DNA of 64,000 bases from Fimbriimonas ginsengisoli Gsoil 348 (GTDB lineage Bacteria > Armatimonadota > Fimbriimonadia > Fimbriimonadales > Fimbriimonadaceae), in assembly GCA_945881865.1 (NCBI GenBank), contig CAMCVK010000008.1, positions 1 to 64,000 of the forward strand, read 5' to 3'. Made by a program: the position numbers and the translations under genes. Every line of letters begins with the position of its first letter. Within the stretch, counting starts at the first letter, position 1. The notes beneath the pieces were generated by a model. It ran no database searches, was not told the DNA's origin, and worked only from the letters and a program-made list of their open reading frames with translations. Positions 42,477 through 52,164 of the stretch are shown in pieces.

Positions 42477-45400
42477 TTACCGGGTCAACCGTAGCGGTCG
42501 CGAGATCGTCTTCCCTCGGAAGGTCGCCGAGATCGTCACGTTGGTGGCGGTGGTCACGGCCTGCGTCGTGATGTTCACGAACACGTAGGTGTTCAGCCCG
42601 ATCACGAACAGCTGGCCTGGCACCGTTACAAACCCGCTGGACGAACCGAACCTCACCGGCAAGCTGTCAAGCACCATTCCGTCGAACGTGACCAGACCCA
42701 TCAGGTTCGTGCCACCCTTCGTGCTTCGCGTGCTCAAAACGAAGTCGGTCAAGATGGGTGCTTCGACCTTCACGTTTGCCGAGGCGGTCGCGCCAAAGGT
42801 GGCCGACAGGCTGCGCGTGTCATCGGCGGCGACTGGCACCGATCCCAACCCGAAAGTGGCTTCGGTCTGCCCCGCCGGAATCGTGACCGTTGCAGGTCCG
42901 GTTAGGCTGGCACCGTAGCCCGACAGCGCGACGACCGCGCCGCCCGACGGAGCCGGACCGGTCAGCCGGATCGTCGCCTCGGCACTTTCGCCACCCTTGA
43001 TCGAACTATCCGACACGGTGACTTGGCTGACGGCGCTGGGAACCAGAACCGTGTTTAGGCGAAGGGCACGGCCGTTTACCGTTGCGGTGACACCAACCGT
43101 GGTTTCGGTGCGGACGGCGCGGGTATCGACCGAGAACGTCACAGAGCTCGTTCCTTCCGGAATCCGAACTCCGGACGGGACGATCGCGTTTGAGGTGCTT
43201 GGAGCTAGGGTGACCGGGAGGCCACCTTCGGGTGCCAGACCGGAGATGGTCACCGTTCCGGTGCGCGGAAGACCACCGACTGCCCTTGCCGGCGTCAATG
43301 TGAACGTAGCCAGCGCGTTCGGCCGAATCGTGAGATTTGCGAAGACCGTCCGCCCAAGCAGGGTCGCATTGATCCTTGCGATTTGGTCGGTTGCTCCCGC
43401 GGTGGTGCCGATGGCGAAGGTTGCGCTGAGCGTGCCCGCCGGGACGGTCACCGTCGCCGGGAGCTCGACCAACGGACTGAGGGACGAGAGGTTAACGACG
43501 ACATCGCTGCCTTGGGTGCGAGCGAGGGTTACCGTTCCGACCGACTCTTGACCGCCAATCACCGTGGTAGGCGCAAGGGTGATCCGTTGGAGCTCGACAG
43601 GGAGAGCCAGCGAGTACAGCGAACCCTGCGCCGTCGTTAGATAAAGGCTGGCGTTGTCGGCGGTGAACCGGAGCGCGTTGACATCTTCGAAGACGCCGAA
43701 GTACTCGTCCTCAAAAGCGACGGTGCCGTCGGTGGTGCGGATGATCAAGAGCCCGGTGTCGCTGGCAAGCCCAAGTCGGGTGCCGTCAGGCGAAAAGTAA
43801 GCGGCTACCCCACCGCTCGTGCTGAAGAGATACGGCCCTCGCGCATGGGTCGCCGCCGCCCCCGTCACGTTGTAGGCCGAAAGGCTGTAGACCCCAGAGC
43901 CATCCGTTTGCAGCGTCAGAAGCTCTCCAGCGGCGTTGAATGAGGTTGCAATCGGCGGCGTGCCAGATAGAGGCAGCGTCGAGACTAGGGCCAAGGTGTC
44001 GGTGTTAAAGACTCGGATTCGGTCGCCTTCTGCAAGGGCCACCCTCTTCAGGGAAGCTGACGCGGCAACCAGTGCAAAATTGTCGTCTAATTGCTGTGTG
44101 AGCCGTCGCGTCCAACCAGTCGTCACCTTGCGGTAGGTGGAAAGTTGCCAGGTCTCTTCAACCTCCCGAACGACGACGTTGGACTCGTCCAGCCAACGAC
44201 CACCATAAACGTTTGTCCCGAAGGTGCTTTGCTGCACGCCGGTCGTCGAGGCGAAGACCGACGCAGTCCCACCATCCAATGCAAGCAACTGGAGCCCGCC
44301 GGGAGAAAATTGAGTTATGTCGGGAAAGATGGACGGAAATCTCACTTTAACCTCGCCATCTCGGTTTCTTAAGAGCTGGTAGGAGCTACTTGCCACCAGG
44401 TTGGAGAACTGCCTGAGGGACAGCCAGGGCGCGTCCGTGACGCCGGTGATGCTGCCAGAGACCGCATGCAGGGTTGGCGCGCCGGCATCAACCCCGCGAA
44501 CCACCACATTTTCCGGCAGGTTCGTTGTTTCGTTGAAGATGCCAGACCAGAGCGCCGTATAGGTGTAGCCCTCGAAGTTCGCGATTGCCGCGTACTCCGT
44601 TCCGGTTCTGAGGGTGGCAATTGGGTTCACGAAGTTGGCAGGGATGAATCGTCGAATCGCACCGTTACTCGTGTTCACCGCGATCATGCCCGAAACGGAG
44701 TTCCGACCGCCGTAAAAAAGCAGGGTTCCGCCGCTCCCGGAGATTGCCAGCTGGCTTCGAGAGTAGCCGCTCACGAACCGTGCGCTGGTCACTTGGGAGA
44801 GCAGGACGATCGAGATGGTCGCCCCGGTGTTCGCGTTGAGCGTTCGCAGTGAGAAGCGGCCATCACCGGACGGATAAACCTCGTAGATTTTCGTGCTATC
44901 CGGGCTGAAAACTCGCTCGCTCTCCGGAACGCCGGACGTCGATATTCGGGTCCCGTTAACGTTGAACCAAGTTCGGCGATTCAAGATCTTGGTGGAGTCG
45001 GGCGAAATTTGTAGTGTAGAAGCGTCGTCGATGGCTGCGATACTCCGGATGAAAGCTCCGGTAGTCGCGTTGAAAACCTTGATCGCCTTCGCGGATGCTG
45101 TGTCGGTCTCCGTGATGAAGAACTCACCGTTTGGTGCCACGGCGAATCGGTACGCAAAGCCTTCGGCAACGCTGAAGGTTTTTACCAGCCGGATGTACTC
45201 GCCGGTCGCCGTCGAGTATTCGCGAATATTTCCGCCATCGTTGGCCCAGATCGTTCCCGGAACCGGCCCGAATCGAACTTCACCGACGATGCCGCTCGGG
45301 AAGTCAAAGGTCCACAGTCTGTTGTAACCGGTAACGGAAAGCACGCTTAGACGGCCACCGCCGTTTCCCTGCACGAGTAAATGCTGGCCATCACGCGAGT

Positions 45401-45521
45401 ACTCCATATGAACCACATCACGCAGAGTCGGCTGCTGCCATGCAACCGGCAACCGTTGCGCCAGACCGACAGAGACGAATGCGAATAGCGTTAAGAACAC
45501 CAGGAGCCAGCGACAAAGCAT
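42477..45521 (-). CDS. Giant secreted beta-propeller protein with four tail repeats
   Basis: A 1014-residue exported protein. The signal peptide is MLCRWLLVFLTLFAFVSVG, ending LAQ. Residues about 25-635 form WD40/YVTN-like propeller blades (MEYSRDGQHLLVQGNGGGRL, YFSPDGTRLGLASDTGLLII and similar 'FSPDG' turns). Residues about 642-1014 are four ~93-residue repeats, each starting like 'ITLAPTTVIGGQESVGTVTL' and containing 'VPAGTLSATFAI'-like strands. The tail matches that of the protein at 13.8-17.3 kb. The last copy is diverged. No Asp-boxes are seen, so the two proteins share the tail but not the propeller type. A surface or secreted role is inferred. A TAGCAT box lies 6 nt before its ATG. Confidence 0.83.
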   Translation of the reverse strand: MLCRWLLVFLTLFAFVSVGLAQRLPVAWQQPTLRDVVHMEYSRDGQHLLVQGNGGGRLSVLSVTGYNRLWTFDFPSGIVGEVRFGPVPGTIWANDGGNIREYSTATGEYIRLVKTFSVAEGFAYRFAVAPNGEFFITETDTASAKAIKVFNATTGAFIRSIAAIDDASTLQISPDSTKILNRRTWFNVNGTRISTSGVPESERVFSPDSTKIYEVYPSGDGRFSLRTLNANTGATISIVLLSQVTSARFVSGYSRSQLAISGSGGTLLFYGGRNSVSGMIAVNTSNGAIRRFIPANFVNPIATLRTGTEYAAIANFEGYTYTALWSGIFNETTNLPENVVVRGVDAGAPTLHAVSGSITGVTDAPWLSLRQFSNLVASSSYQLLRNRDGEVKVRFPSIFPDITQFSPGGLQLLALDGGTASVFASTTGVQQSTFGTNVYGGRWLDESNVVVREVEETWQLSTYRKVTTGWTRRLTQQLDDNFALVAASASLKRVALAEGDRIRVFNTDTLALVSTLPLSGTPPIATSFNAAGELLTLQTDGSGVYSLSAYNVTGAAATHARGPYLFSTSGGVAAYFSPDGTRLGLASDTGLLIIRTTDGTVAFEDEYFGVFEDVNALRFTADNASLYLTTAQGSLYSLALPVELQRITLAPTTVIGGQESVGTVTLARTQGSDVVVNLSSLSPLVELPATVTVPAGTLSATFAIGTTAGATDQIARINATLLGRTVFANLTIRPNALATFTLTPARAVGGLPRTGTVTISGLAPEGGLPVTLAPSTSNAIVPSGVRIPEGTSSVTFSVDTRAVRTETTVGVTATVNGRALRLNTVLVPSAVSQVTVSDSSIKGGESAEATIRLTGPAPSGGAVVALSGYGASLTGPATVTIPAGQTEATFGLGSVPVAADDTRSLSATFGATASANVKVEAPILTDFVLSTRSTKGGTNLMGLVTFDGMVLDSLPVRFGSSSGFVTVPGQLFVIGLNTYVFVNITTQAVTTATNVTISATFRGKTISRPLRLTR

Positions 45522-45527
45522 TCAACG

Positions 45528-45533
45528 ATGCTA
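45528..45533 (-). promoter_or_regulatory. Candidate -10 box (TAGCAT) for a leaderless transcript
   Basis: Minus-strand TAGCAT ends 6 nt before the ATG at 45521. AGGAG lies within the same stretch but is too far from the ATG for a normal Shine-Dalgarno. Confidence 0.4.
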
Positions 45534-45577
45534 CTCCTATGAATACTGCTTGGTTACCGTATTTTTACCTGATTCTT

Positions 45578-45587
45578 GGGGGGGGGG
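45578..45587. repeat. Homopolymer tract of ten G
   Basis: Ten consecutive G lie in the 202-bp gap between two divergent secreted-protein genes, 57 bp from one start and 137 bp from the other. Such tracts are slippage-prone. No other mononucleotide run of this length appears in the window. The rest of the gap shows no gene. Confidence 0.9.
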
Positions 45588-45723
45588 TATCAATTAGCCT
45601 TTCGTAGCTTTAGCTTCCCTAGTGCCGAACGACTAGAAGAAGCTGATCCCCCAGGGCCAGCGCAGAACCGGATGGTTAACTTCCCGTTAAGGCGGCGTCA
45701 GATCAGATAGGCTCAGGGCACCT

Positions 45724-47535
45724 ATGCTTGCCTGCCTCGCTTCCCTGCTGCTGTTCGCCGCTCCCGCGCCAAAGTTGGTGATCGTCTCGTGGGACGGCGC
45801 CCCGGATTGGGTCATGGATCGGTTGGTGGAGGAAGGCAAGCTGCCGAACGTCGCGAAGCTGCGGGCGAACGGATTCGCGGCCGAATACAGCACGCCGTCG
45901 TTCCCCAGCAAAACGGCGGTTAGCCACATGGCCATTTTTACCGGGGCGAACCCGGTGGCAAACGGGGTCACCGGAAACACCGTGCCACTTTTGCCTCGCT
46001 CGGAGCACACCGTTCTGGAGACCAAGCGGGGCTTCGATGGCTCGGTCCATATCGCCGAGCCACTTTGGGTGACGGCGGCCTCCGCTGGCCGAAAGGTGCT
46101 GTGCCTCAGCGCCGCCGGTTCCTTCCCCGTCGAGCCCGACCAAGCCAGGCTGCGCGCCAAAGGCGTTCCGTTGGACCGTTGGGTGGAGTTCAGCGGCTTC
46201 GAGTCTTCCATCACGCCGACGACGGTTTTCTCGGTCGGCGAGGCTCCGATTGAATTCGCCCCCGGCGAGAAGATCCAGTTCCTGCCGCAGTCCTGGGGTC
46301 GTCCGGAAGTCTTTACCTCCGTCAAGATGGTTCGCAACAACCAGCCGATTGGCGAACTTAAGCCGCTTAAGACGGGCGATATCAAGGGATGGTCCGAGGC
46401 CGTTGAGTTCCGGAAGGACGGGATGCTGGCGAACGCCTACGTCCGGCTACTTGACTTAGACCAGCAAACCGGTAAGGCAACCATCTTGGCCCGCGCGACC
46501 TCGGGAATCAAAGGCACCCAGCCAACCAAGGAGATTGACGACTACGTTCGCGCTTACGGCGGATTTCACGACGAAGGCTTTCGCGCCTACGAGCGGGGCC
46601 AACTAGGCAAAACACTCGCCGACGGCGGCGACGGCTCTGCCGAGGCAATGATCGTCGAGATGGCGAAGCTAGATGCTGAGTTCCTGAAGCGCTCCTTCCG
46701 GTACGGATGGAAGACCTACCGGCCCGATGTCGTTTTTCACTACACTCCGACTTCGGACTCGGCCGGGCACACCTGGATGGGCGTACTCGACCCCGAGTCG
46801 CCGGCCTACAAGCCCGACTTGGCGGCGAAGATCATGCCCTACTACGAGCAGATTTTCAAGATCCAGGACGAGTGGCTGGGCGACATGATTCAAGTCGCCG
46901 GGCCGAACACAGTTTTCGCCCTGGTGAGTGACCACGGCATGGCCGGCATCTCGAAGTACTTCAACCCGAACCGTGCCCTGGCCGACGCCGGGCTACTGAA
47001 CTTTGCCGCCGGGAAGATCGACCTCGCCACCACGAAGGCCCTCTGCCCCGGCTGGAGCGACTTCGCGGTGGTCATCAACGGCACCGATTGGAAGAGCGGC
47101 ATTGTTCCCCCGGCGGATCGGGAGGACTTGCTGAACAAGGCCGCCGAAGCCCTATTCGCCGTTCGCGATCCGGAAACAGGGCGAAGAATCGTGAACCGCG
47201 TTTGGCGTCCGGAGCGGTTTGTCGGAATGGGAATCGGCGGTCCGGCGGGCGGCGATCTCTACTTCGACCTCGAACCGGGCTACTATCCGCAGCCGTCTTC
47301 GGGGGCCCTGATCAGCCCGGGAGCACCGATCATTGGCAACGGAGTCCACGGTTTTTGGCCCCAGCGCCGATCGATGCAGGCGATTTTCTACGCGGCCGGC
47401 CCGGGCATCGCGAAGGTCGGCTCGATACCGGGCGTGCGGGTAGAAGACATCGGGCCGACACTATTCGCGGCCGTGGGACTTCCCCGCCCGGCCAACGCCA
47501 CGGGACACGCGATCCGCGAAGCCATCATCAAATAG
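45724..47535 (+). CDS. Exported alkaline-phosphatase-superfamily phosphodiesterase/pyrophosphatase
   Basis: A 603-residue enzyme of the type I phosphodiesterase/nucleotide pyrophosphatase family. The signal peptide is MLACLASLLLFAAPAPK. Metal and nucleophile sites are visible: VSWDGAPDWVMDRL (first Asp), STPSFPSKTAVSHMA (nucleophile Thr in FPSKT), YTPTSDSAGHTWMG (Asp/His pair), ALVSDHGMAG (Asp-His), and a late His in GNGVHGFWP. The Zn-dependent family cleaves phosphodiester or pyrophosphate bonds; the actual substrate is unknown. It is followed by obg after 33 bp, which has its own candidate promoter. Confidence 0.9.
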   Translation: MLACLASLLLFAAPAPKLVIVSWDGAPDWVMDRLVEEGKLPNVAKLRANGFAAEYSTPSFPSKTAVSHMAIFTGANPVANGVTGNTVPLLPRSEHTVLETKRGFDGSVHIAEPLWVTAASAGRKVLCLSAAGSFPVEPDQARLRAKGVPLDRWVEFSGFESSITPTTVFSVGEAPIEFAPGEKIQFLPQSWGRPEVFTSVKMVRNNQPIGELKPLKTGDIKGWSEAVEFRKDGMLANAYVRLLDLDQQTGKATILARATSGIKGTQPTKEIDDYVRAYGGFHDEGFRAYERGQLGKTLADGGDGSAEAMIVEMAKLDAEFLKRSFRYGWKTYRPDVVFHYTPTSDSAGHTWMGVLDPESPAYKPDLAAKIMPYYEQIFKIQDEWLGDMIQVAGPNTVFALVSDHGMAGISKYFNPNRALADAGLLNFAAGKIDLATTKALCPGWSDFAVVINGTDWKSGIVPPADREDLLNKAAEALFAVRDPETGRRIVNRVWRPERFVGMGIGGPAGGDLYFDLEPGYYPQPSSGALISPGAPIIGNGVHGFWPQRRSMQAIFYAAGPGIAKVGSIPGVRVEDIGPTLFAAVGLPRPANATGHAIREAIIK

Positions 47536-47555
47536 GACCGAACCTGCCGAACCGG

Positions 47556-47561
47556 TACACT
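47556..47561 (+). promoter_or_regulatory. Candidate -10 box (TACACT) for a leaderless obg mRNA
   Basis: TACACT ends 7 nt before the ATG at 47569. No Shine-Dalgarno lies between. Confidence 0.45.
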
Positions 47562-47568
47562 AGCGTCT

Positions 47569-48831
47569 ATGTTTCTTGACGAGGCGGCAGTAGAGTTCAC
47601 TTCTGGCCGCGGCGGATCGGGTGCGGTCAGCTTCCATAGGGAAAAGCACGTACCGCGCGGCGGTCCAGATGGTGCCGACGGCGGAAAGGGTGGCAGCATC
47701 GTTCTGATCGCCGATCGCGGTCGCCGAACGCTTTACGACTTTAAGTTTCACCCTAGGTTTCAGGCCGATGACGGCGTTCACGGCGTGCAAAACAAGCGCG
47801 GCCGCGATGCCAAAGATATCGAAGTAAAGGTTCCGGTTGGGACAGTCGTCACCGACACCGAGACGGGCGACCTGCTGGTCGATATGGCCGTTCACGGCAT
47901 GAAATTCGTGCTGTGTAAGGGCGGAAAAGGCGGCAAGGGCAACATGCACTACACCAGTAGCGTGCGCCAGGCCCCGAACTTCGCCCAGAAGGGCGCACCG
48001 GGCGAACGCATTCTCGCCAAGCTAGAGCTCAAGCTTTTGGCCGACGTCGGTTTGGTCGGGTTGCCGAACGCCGGAAAGAGCACGCTCATTTCGCGGATCT
48101 CGGCGGCGCGGCCGAAGATTGCGGACTACCCGTTCACCACGATCGTGCCGAACCTGGGCGTGGTCAAGTATCGCGACGAAACTTTCGTGGTCGCCGACAT
48201 GCCGGGTCTTATCCAGGGCGCCAGCGAGGGCATCGGACTAGGCCACCAGTTCCTGCGTCACGTGGAGCGATGCCGTGCGCTCGTCCATGTGGTGGACACC
48301 TTCCCAATCGACGAAAGCGACCCGCTCGAGAACTACCACCTCATCGAAGCCGAGCTGAAGGCGTACCGGGAGGACATTTGGGCGCGGCCGCGACTGATCG
48401 CCTTGAACAAAGCCGACATTCTGCCGCGCGAGTCGTTCGGGCCATTGCGGCAAAAGTTTGAGGCGCTGGGCGTTCCGCTTGTCATCGTTTCCGCCGTTAC
48501 CGGCGAAGGCATGGAGCGACTGCTGGATGCGCTCTGCGAATTGCTGGCGTCGGCGGCACCAGAAGAAGACACGCTGCTGATCCCGGTTCTCAAGGTCACG
48601 GACGAAGCCTTCTGGGATATTGAGGTCAATGAAGAGGGCTACCGGCTGATCGGAAAGCGACTCCTGCGAATGGTCGCGATGACGGACCTCGAAAACGAGG
48701 AAGCCGTGCGGTACCTTCAACGCCGGTTGGAGCGAATTGGAGTCTTGGATCGGCTTCGAAACCTTGGTATTGAAGAGGGCGACGAGGTTGAAGTCGGAGA
48801 GTTCAGCTTCAACTTCACAGACGAATCATGA
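47569..48831 (+). CDS. obg: Obg-family GTPase (ribosome assembly)
   Basis: A 420-residue Obg/CgtA GTPase acting in late 50S assembly and stress control. The N-terminal glycine-rich Obg fold contains SGRGGSGAVSFHREKHVPRG and KGGKGGKGNMHYTSSV. The G domain starts near residue 160 with LVGLPNAGKSTLISRI (G1) and has DMPGLIQGASEG (G3) and ALNKADIL (G4). The C-terminal ~70 residues are the OCT domain (DIEVNEEGYRLIGKRLLRMV). It overlaps nadD by 4 nt and begins the conserved obg-nadD-rsfS unit. Confidence 0.97.
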   Translation: MFLDEAAVEFTSGRGGSGAVSFHREKHVPRGGPDGADGGKGGSIVLIADRGRRTLYDFKFHPRFQADDGVHGVQNKRGRDAKDIEVKVPVGTVVTDTETGDLLVDMAVHGMKFVLCKGGKGGKGNMHYTSSVRQAPNFAQKGAPGERILAKLELKLLADVGLVGLPNAGKSTLISRISAARPKIADYPFTTIVPNLGVVKYRDETFVVADMPGLIQGASEGIGLGHQFLRHVERCRALVHVVDTFPIDESDPLENYHLIEAELKAYREDIWARPRLIALNKADILPRESFGPLRQKFEALGVPLVIVSAVTGEGMERLLDALCELLASAAPEEDTLLIPVLKVTDEAFWDIEVNEEGYRLIGKRLLRMVAMTDLENEEAVRYLQRRLERIGVLDRLRNLGIEEGDEVEVGEFSFNFTDES

Positions 48832-49418
48832 AAATTGGCGTATTTGGCGGCACCTTTGATCCACCCCACCTTGGGCACTTGGCGCTTGGCAAGGCGGCCC
48901 GGGAAACTCTGGGCCTCGACGAAATCGTGTTTTTGCCGGCGGCACGCAATCCGCTCAAGTCTCGCCGCACCGGCACAAGCGGAGCAGATCGGCTGGCGAT
49001 GATTCGCCTGTTGATTCGCGGGCAAGAGGGCATGGCGGCCAGCGACATGGAGCTCACCCGGGGCGGCGTCAGCTACACCGTGGACACGCTCGGCGAACTC
49101 CAAATGGTTCAGCCAGCCGAGTACTGGTTCCTGATGGGCGCCGATGGCATCAGCCAACTGGACCAATGGCGAAATACGGTGCGTATCGCCAAGCTCTGCC
49201 GCTTGGGTATTGCGGTCAGGCCGCCGTACGAATCGGAGGACCTGCTTGCCAAATTGCCAGCAGAGTTCGAGGGCAAAGCCGACCTTATCGAGATGCCGCC
49301 GGTGGAGATTTCCTCTACCGACATCCGCGAAAAGTTCGCCCGCAGAAAACCGGTGCATGGCCTTACCCCGCCAGAAGTGCTACGTTATATTGAAGAGCAT
49401 CGCCTCTATCAGGATTGA
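48828..49418 (+). CDS. nadD: Nicotinate-nucleotide adenylyltransferase
   Basis: A 196-residue enzyme joining nicotinate mononucleotide and ATP to deamido-NAD. The nucleotidyltransferase motif GGTFDPPHLGH is at residues 7-17 and the C-terminal ISSTDIREKFA (SxTxxR) signature is present. It overlaps obg by 4 nt and abuts rsfS with no gap, so the three are co-translated. Confidence 0.96.
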   Translation: MKIGVFGGTFDPPHLGHLALGKAARETLGLDEIVFLPAARNPLKSRRTGTSGADRLAMIRLLIRGQEGMAASDMELTRGGVSYTVDTLGELQMVQPAEYWFLMGADGISQLDQWRNTVRIAKLCRLGIAVRPPYESEDLLAKLPAEFEGKADLIEMPPVEISSTDIREKFARRKPVHGLTPPEVLRYIEEHRLYQD

Positions 49419-49760
49419 ATGACCTCAGAAGAAAAACTCCAAATCATTATTGAATCGGTTGACGAAATCAAAGCCGAGCAAATCGAGCATCTCGACGTTC
49501 GGAGCAAGACCTCCATCGCCGACTACTTTGTCGTGTGCAGTGGCACCAGCGACCGCCACGTAGAGTCCATCGCCGACCGCGTTTTCGAGCGCATGGCGAC
49601 GCACCGTGAAAAGCCCCTCCGCGTGGAAGGCGAGCGAAGCGGCTGGGTCTTGCAGGATTACGGCGACATCATTCTTCACGTGATGCGCGAAGAACAGCGG
49701 CAGTTTTACGACCTGGAAACCCTCTGGAAGAACGCCCAGGTTGACCCCAACCTAGTGTAA
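49419..49760 (+). CDS. rsfS: Ribosomal silencing factor RsfS
   Basis: A 113-residue protein that binds L14 and blocks subunit joining during starvation. Family blocks are TSIADYFVVCSGTSDRHVES and WVLQDYGDIILHVMREEQRQ, then FYDLETLW. Its ATG follows the nadD stop directly. The downstream cysteine desulfurase begins 3 bp later. Confidence 0.95.
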   Translation: MTSEEKLQIIIESVDEIKAEQIEHLDVRSKTSIADYFVVCSGTSDRHVESIADRVFERMATHREKPLRVEGERSGWVLQDYGDIILHVMREEQRQFYDLETLWKNAQVDPNLV

Positions 49761-49763
49761 AAC

Positions 49764-50813
49764 GTGGCCGACCCGCGCTACTTCGACCACGCCGCGAGCA
49801 CACCGCTCGATCCGCGCGTGTTCGAGGCGATGATGTCGGCCTACCAAAGACTCCCGGGCAACGCCCATGCGGTGCATGGTGCCGGGCGCGAGGCCCGACA
49901 CGCAGTTGAGTTCGCTCGGGAGCAGGTGGCGCTTGCGATCGGCGCGGAAGATCCCCAACAAATCATCTTCACCTCGGGGGCGACCGAGGCTAACGAGACG
50001 GTGATTCGCGCTCATAGGGGGGCAATCAGTCCATTCGAGCACAGCGCCGTTCGGGCGGCGGCGAATGGCTACGAAGTTTTGGGCAACCATGGCTACGATC
50101 TGGTTGCGCCGGTCGCTAGTGATTTCCTGAGCGTGATGTCGGTACACAACGAAACCGGCGCCCGGTGGGACGTGCGTTCCCTCCCGGCAAAAACCCGCCA
50201 CTCCGACATGACGCAATCCCTCGGCAAAGAAGCCGTCGGCGTCACCGGTTTGGACTTCGCTTCCTTTTCCGCGCACAAGCTCAACGGCCCGAAGGGCGTT
50301 GGAGCCATCTACTCTGTGGAGGGTCAGATTGAGCCGCTATTTCGCGGTGGAGGGCAAGAACTTGGAAACCGAGGAGGAACGCTTAACGTCCCCGCCATTG
50401 TAGGCTTCGGCCTTGCGGCAGAGATCGCCCGAGTTGAATGGCTAGAGAGAGCGCAACACGCGGCAGCGCTCAGGGAGCAGTTTCTCTCCACACTTTCTAA
50501 AGAACCTGATCTGACAATGAATGGCGGACCGAACCCGGCGCCGCACATCCTCAGCCTTAGCTTTTCCGGAATCGAGGGCGAATCGATTGTGCTTGGGCTA
50601 GACGAGCTCGGCTTCGCGGTTTCGGCGGGCGCTGCCTGCTCATCTGGCTCCACGGAAGTTAGCCCTCCCCTTCGGGCCCTGGGCCTCCCGGACGAACTCG
50701 CGCGGGGAACCTTGCGTATCAGCTTTGGGTTAGGCAATACAGCGGAATCTACCGAGGCGCTGGCAAAGGCACTGCTCTCGACGGTCCGCCGTTTGCAGAG
50801 CCTGCATACCTAG
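49764..50813 (+). CDS. Cysteine desulfurase (NifS/IscS family)
   Basis: A 349-residue PLP enzyme that removes sulfur from cysteine for Fe-S, tRNA or thiamine use. Family motifs are FTSGATEANET, EHSAVRAA (cofactor-stacking His), SAHKLNGPKGVGAIY (PLP Lys), RGGGQELGNRGGTLNV and AGAACSSGSTEVSPPLRAL (persulfide Cys). At 349 residues it is shorter than IscS (~400), the shortfall lying in the middle where DMTQSLGK stands for the usual D.AQ.GK. The start is GTG 49764, 3 bp after rsfS. No IscU or tRNA thiolase gene is adjacent, so the acceptor is unknown. Confidence 0.92.
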   Translation: MADPRYFDHAASTPLDPRVFEAMMSAYQRLPGNAHAVHGAGREARHAVEFAREQVALAIGAEDPQQIIFTSGATEANETVIRAHRGAISPFEHSAVRAAANGYEVLGNHGYDLVAPVASDFLSVMSVHNETGARWDVRSLPAKTRHSDMTQSLGKEAVGVTGLDFASFSAHKLNGPKGVGAIYSVEGQIEPLFRGGGQELGNRGGTLNVPAIVGFGLAAEIARVEWLERAQHAAALREQFLSTLSKEPDLTMNGGPNPAPHILSLSFSGIEGESIVLGLDELGFAVSAGAACSSGSTEVSPPLRALGLPDELARGTLRISFGLGNTAESTEALAKALLSTVRRLQSLHT

Positions 50814-51110
50814 CCTACTATGAATTTCTTACTTTTCTTGTTAAATCTGAAACGCGCGGGGTATTCAGACTCGTCTAGATACTTTGGGTTTAGAATAGCT
50901 AGAACTTCAGCCCAAGAACAAAGCCTCTTAAATCGGCGACTGACAGCCTAAGCTTGACACGAATAATTATCGGTGTTAGGGTTATGCAGGTCGGAAGATC
51001 GACGGGCCGGCGAAAAACACGATTCAACGCGGAAACGGATTTTTAAGGCCAAAAGAGGATAAAGATCCTGCGGGAATACGTAGGACCTTCGGAGGATTAA
51101 CGAAAATATT
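50814..51110 (+). other. Intergenic region upstream of rpoD
   Basis: These 297 bp are clearly richer in A and T than the neighbouring genes. They hold the TTGACA/TAGGGT promoter and a ~120-nt leader. Other weak hexamers (TTGTTA at 50838, TAGAAT at 50891) do not pair well. I found no open frame or RNA gene. Confidence 0.6.
50954..50982 (+). promoter_or_regulatory. Sigma-70-type promoter for rpoD
   Basis: A perfect -35 TTGACA (50954-50959), a 17-bp spacer, then TAGGGT (50977-50982) as a weaker -10. The start of transcription would fall near 50990, leaving a leader of about 120 nt. GGAGG (51091-51095) is 15 nt from the ATG, longer than usual. Confidence 0.55.
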
Positions 51111-52157
51111 ATGGCAGTAGACAACGGGATGGCCACGGCACCGCGACGTGGACGTGCGATTACGGTTCGCACGCCCGGTCGACACACGTACGCCGAGGCA
51201 GGCAGTACGCCCGTCTTGGACGATCCGGCAGTCGAGCCCGGTGATGAGGATCTGCTCGATCTTGAGGCCGCCGATGAAGAGGCCGAAGAAGAAACCGCTA
51301 AACCACAAAACGACGACTCGGAAGAGCTTGAGATGTGGATGCGCCAGACCCGGCGCGCCCAACTTCTGACGCCCGAGCAAGAAGTCGACCTGGCGAGAAA
51401 GGTGCAAACCGGCGATATGAACGCCAAGCGCATTCTCATCGAGTCGAACCTTCGGTTGGTGGTCAGCATCGCCAAAAAGTACAACGCACGCGGAATCCCC
51501 CTCGCCGACCTCATTCAGGAAGGCAACCTGGGACTCATCCGTGCGGTTGAAAAGTTTGACTGGCGAAAAGGATTTCGTTTCAGCACGTACGCAACGTGGT
51601 GGATTCGCCGCGCGATTGCTCGTGCGATCATCAACCAGGGCCGAACGATTCGAATCCCGGTTTATGTGGCCGAGCTGATCAACAAGGTCGTCAAGACGGC
51701 CTCGCGACTGCAGCAAGAGCTGCAACGAGAACCGACCGAAGAGGAGATTTCCAAGGAAGTCGGCCTTTCAATCGACCGAGTTCGCGAGATGATGCGCGTT
51801 GCCGTCGAACCGATCTCGCTTGAGACCCCGGTTGGCGAGAAGGACAACTCGAGCATTGGTGACTTCGTTCAGTCGCAGAACATGCCGTCGCCGGGGGATG
51901 TCACCTGGACGTTGATTCGCCGTGAGGAGATCGACGACATTCTTGGTCGACTAACTTCGCGCGAACGCGATGTGGTTCGACTGCGGTTCGGACTAGACGA
52001 CGGTCTGGCGCGAACCCTAGAGCAAGTTGGAGATGAGCTTAACGTCACCCGAGAGCGCGTTCGGCAAATCGAACTGCGAGCGATGAAGAAGCTGCGGCAT
52101 ATTGGTCAGGAGAAGACCGCGCAGGGCTTCACGATCACGCCGCTTCCAAACAGCTAG
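51111..52157 (+). CDS. rpoD: Primary sigma factor RpoD/SigA
   Basis: A 348-residue housekeeping sigma factor. After a ~70-residue acidic start, region 1.2 begins near [20 protein letters not shown]. Region 2 has [40 protein letters not shown] and RAIARAII; region 3 is the [11 protein letters not shown] stretch onward; region 4.2 has the [23 protein letters not shown]. It is shorter than E. coli RpoD because it lacks the large non-conserved insertion, as in Gram-positive SigA. A strong terminator follows, facing mscL. Confidence 0.97.
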   Translation: MAVDNGMATAPRRGRAITVRTPGRHTYAEAGSTPVLDDPAVEPGDEDLLDLEAADEEAEEETAKPQNDDSEELEMWMRQTRRAQLLTPEQEVDLARKVQTGDMNAKRILIESNLRLVVSIAKKYNARGIPLADLIQEGNLGLIRAVEKFDWRKGFRFSTYATWWIRRAIARAIINQGRTIRIPVYVAELINKVVKTASRLQQELQREPTEEEISKEVGLSIDRVREMMRVAVEPISLETPVGEKDNSSIGDFVQSQNMPSPGDVTWTLIRREEIDDILGRLTSRERDVVRLRFGLDDGLARTLEQVGDELNVTRERVRQIELRAMKKLRHIGQEKTAQGFTITPLPNS

Positions 52158-52164
52158 TAGTAGA

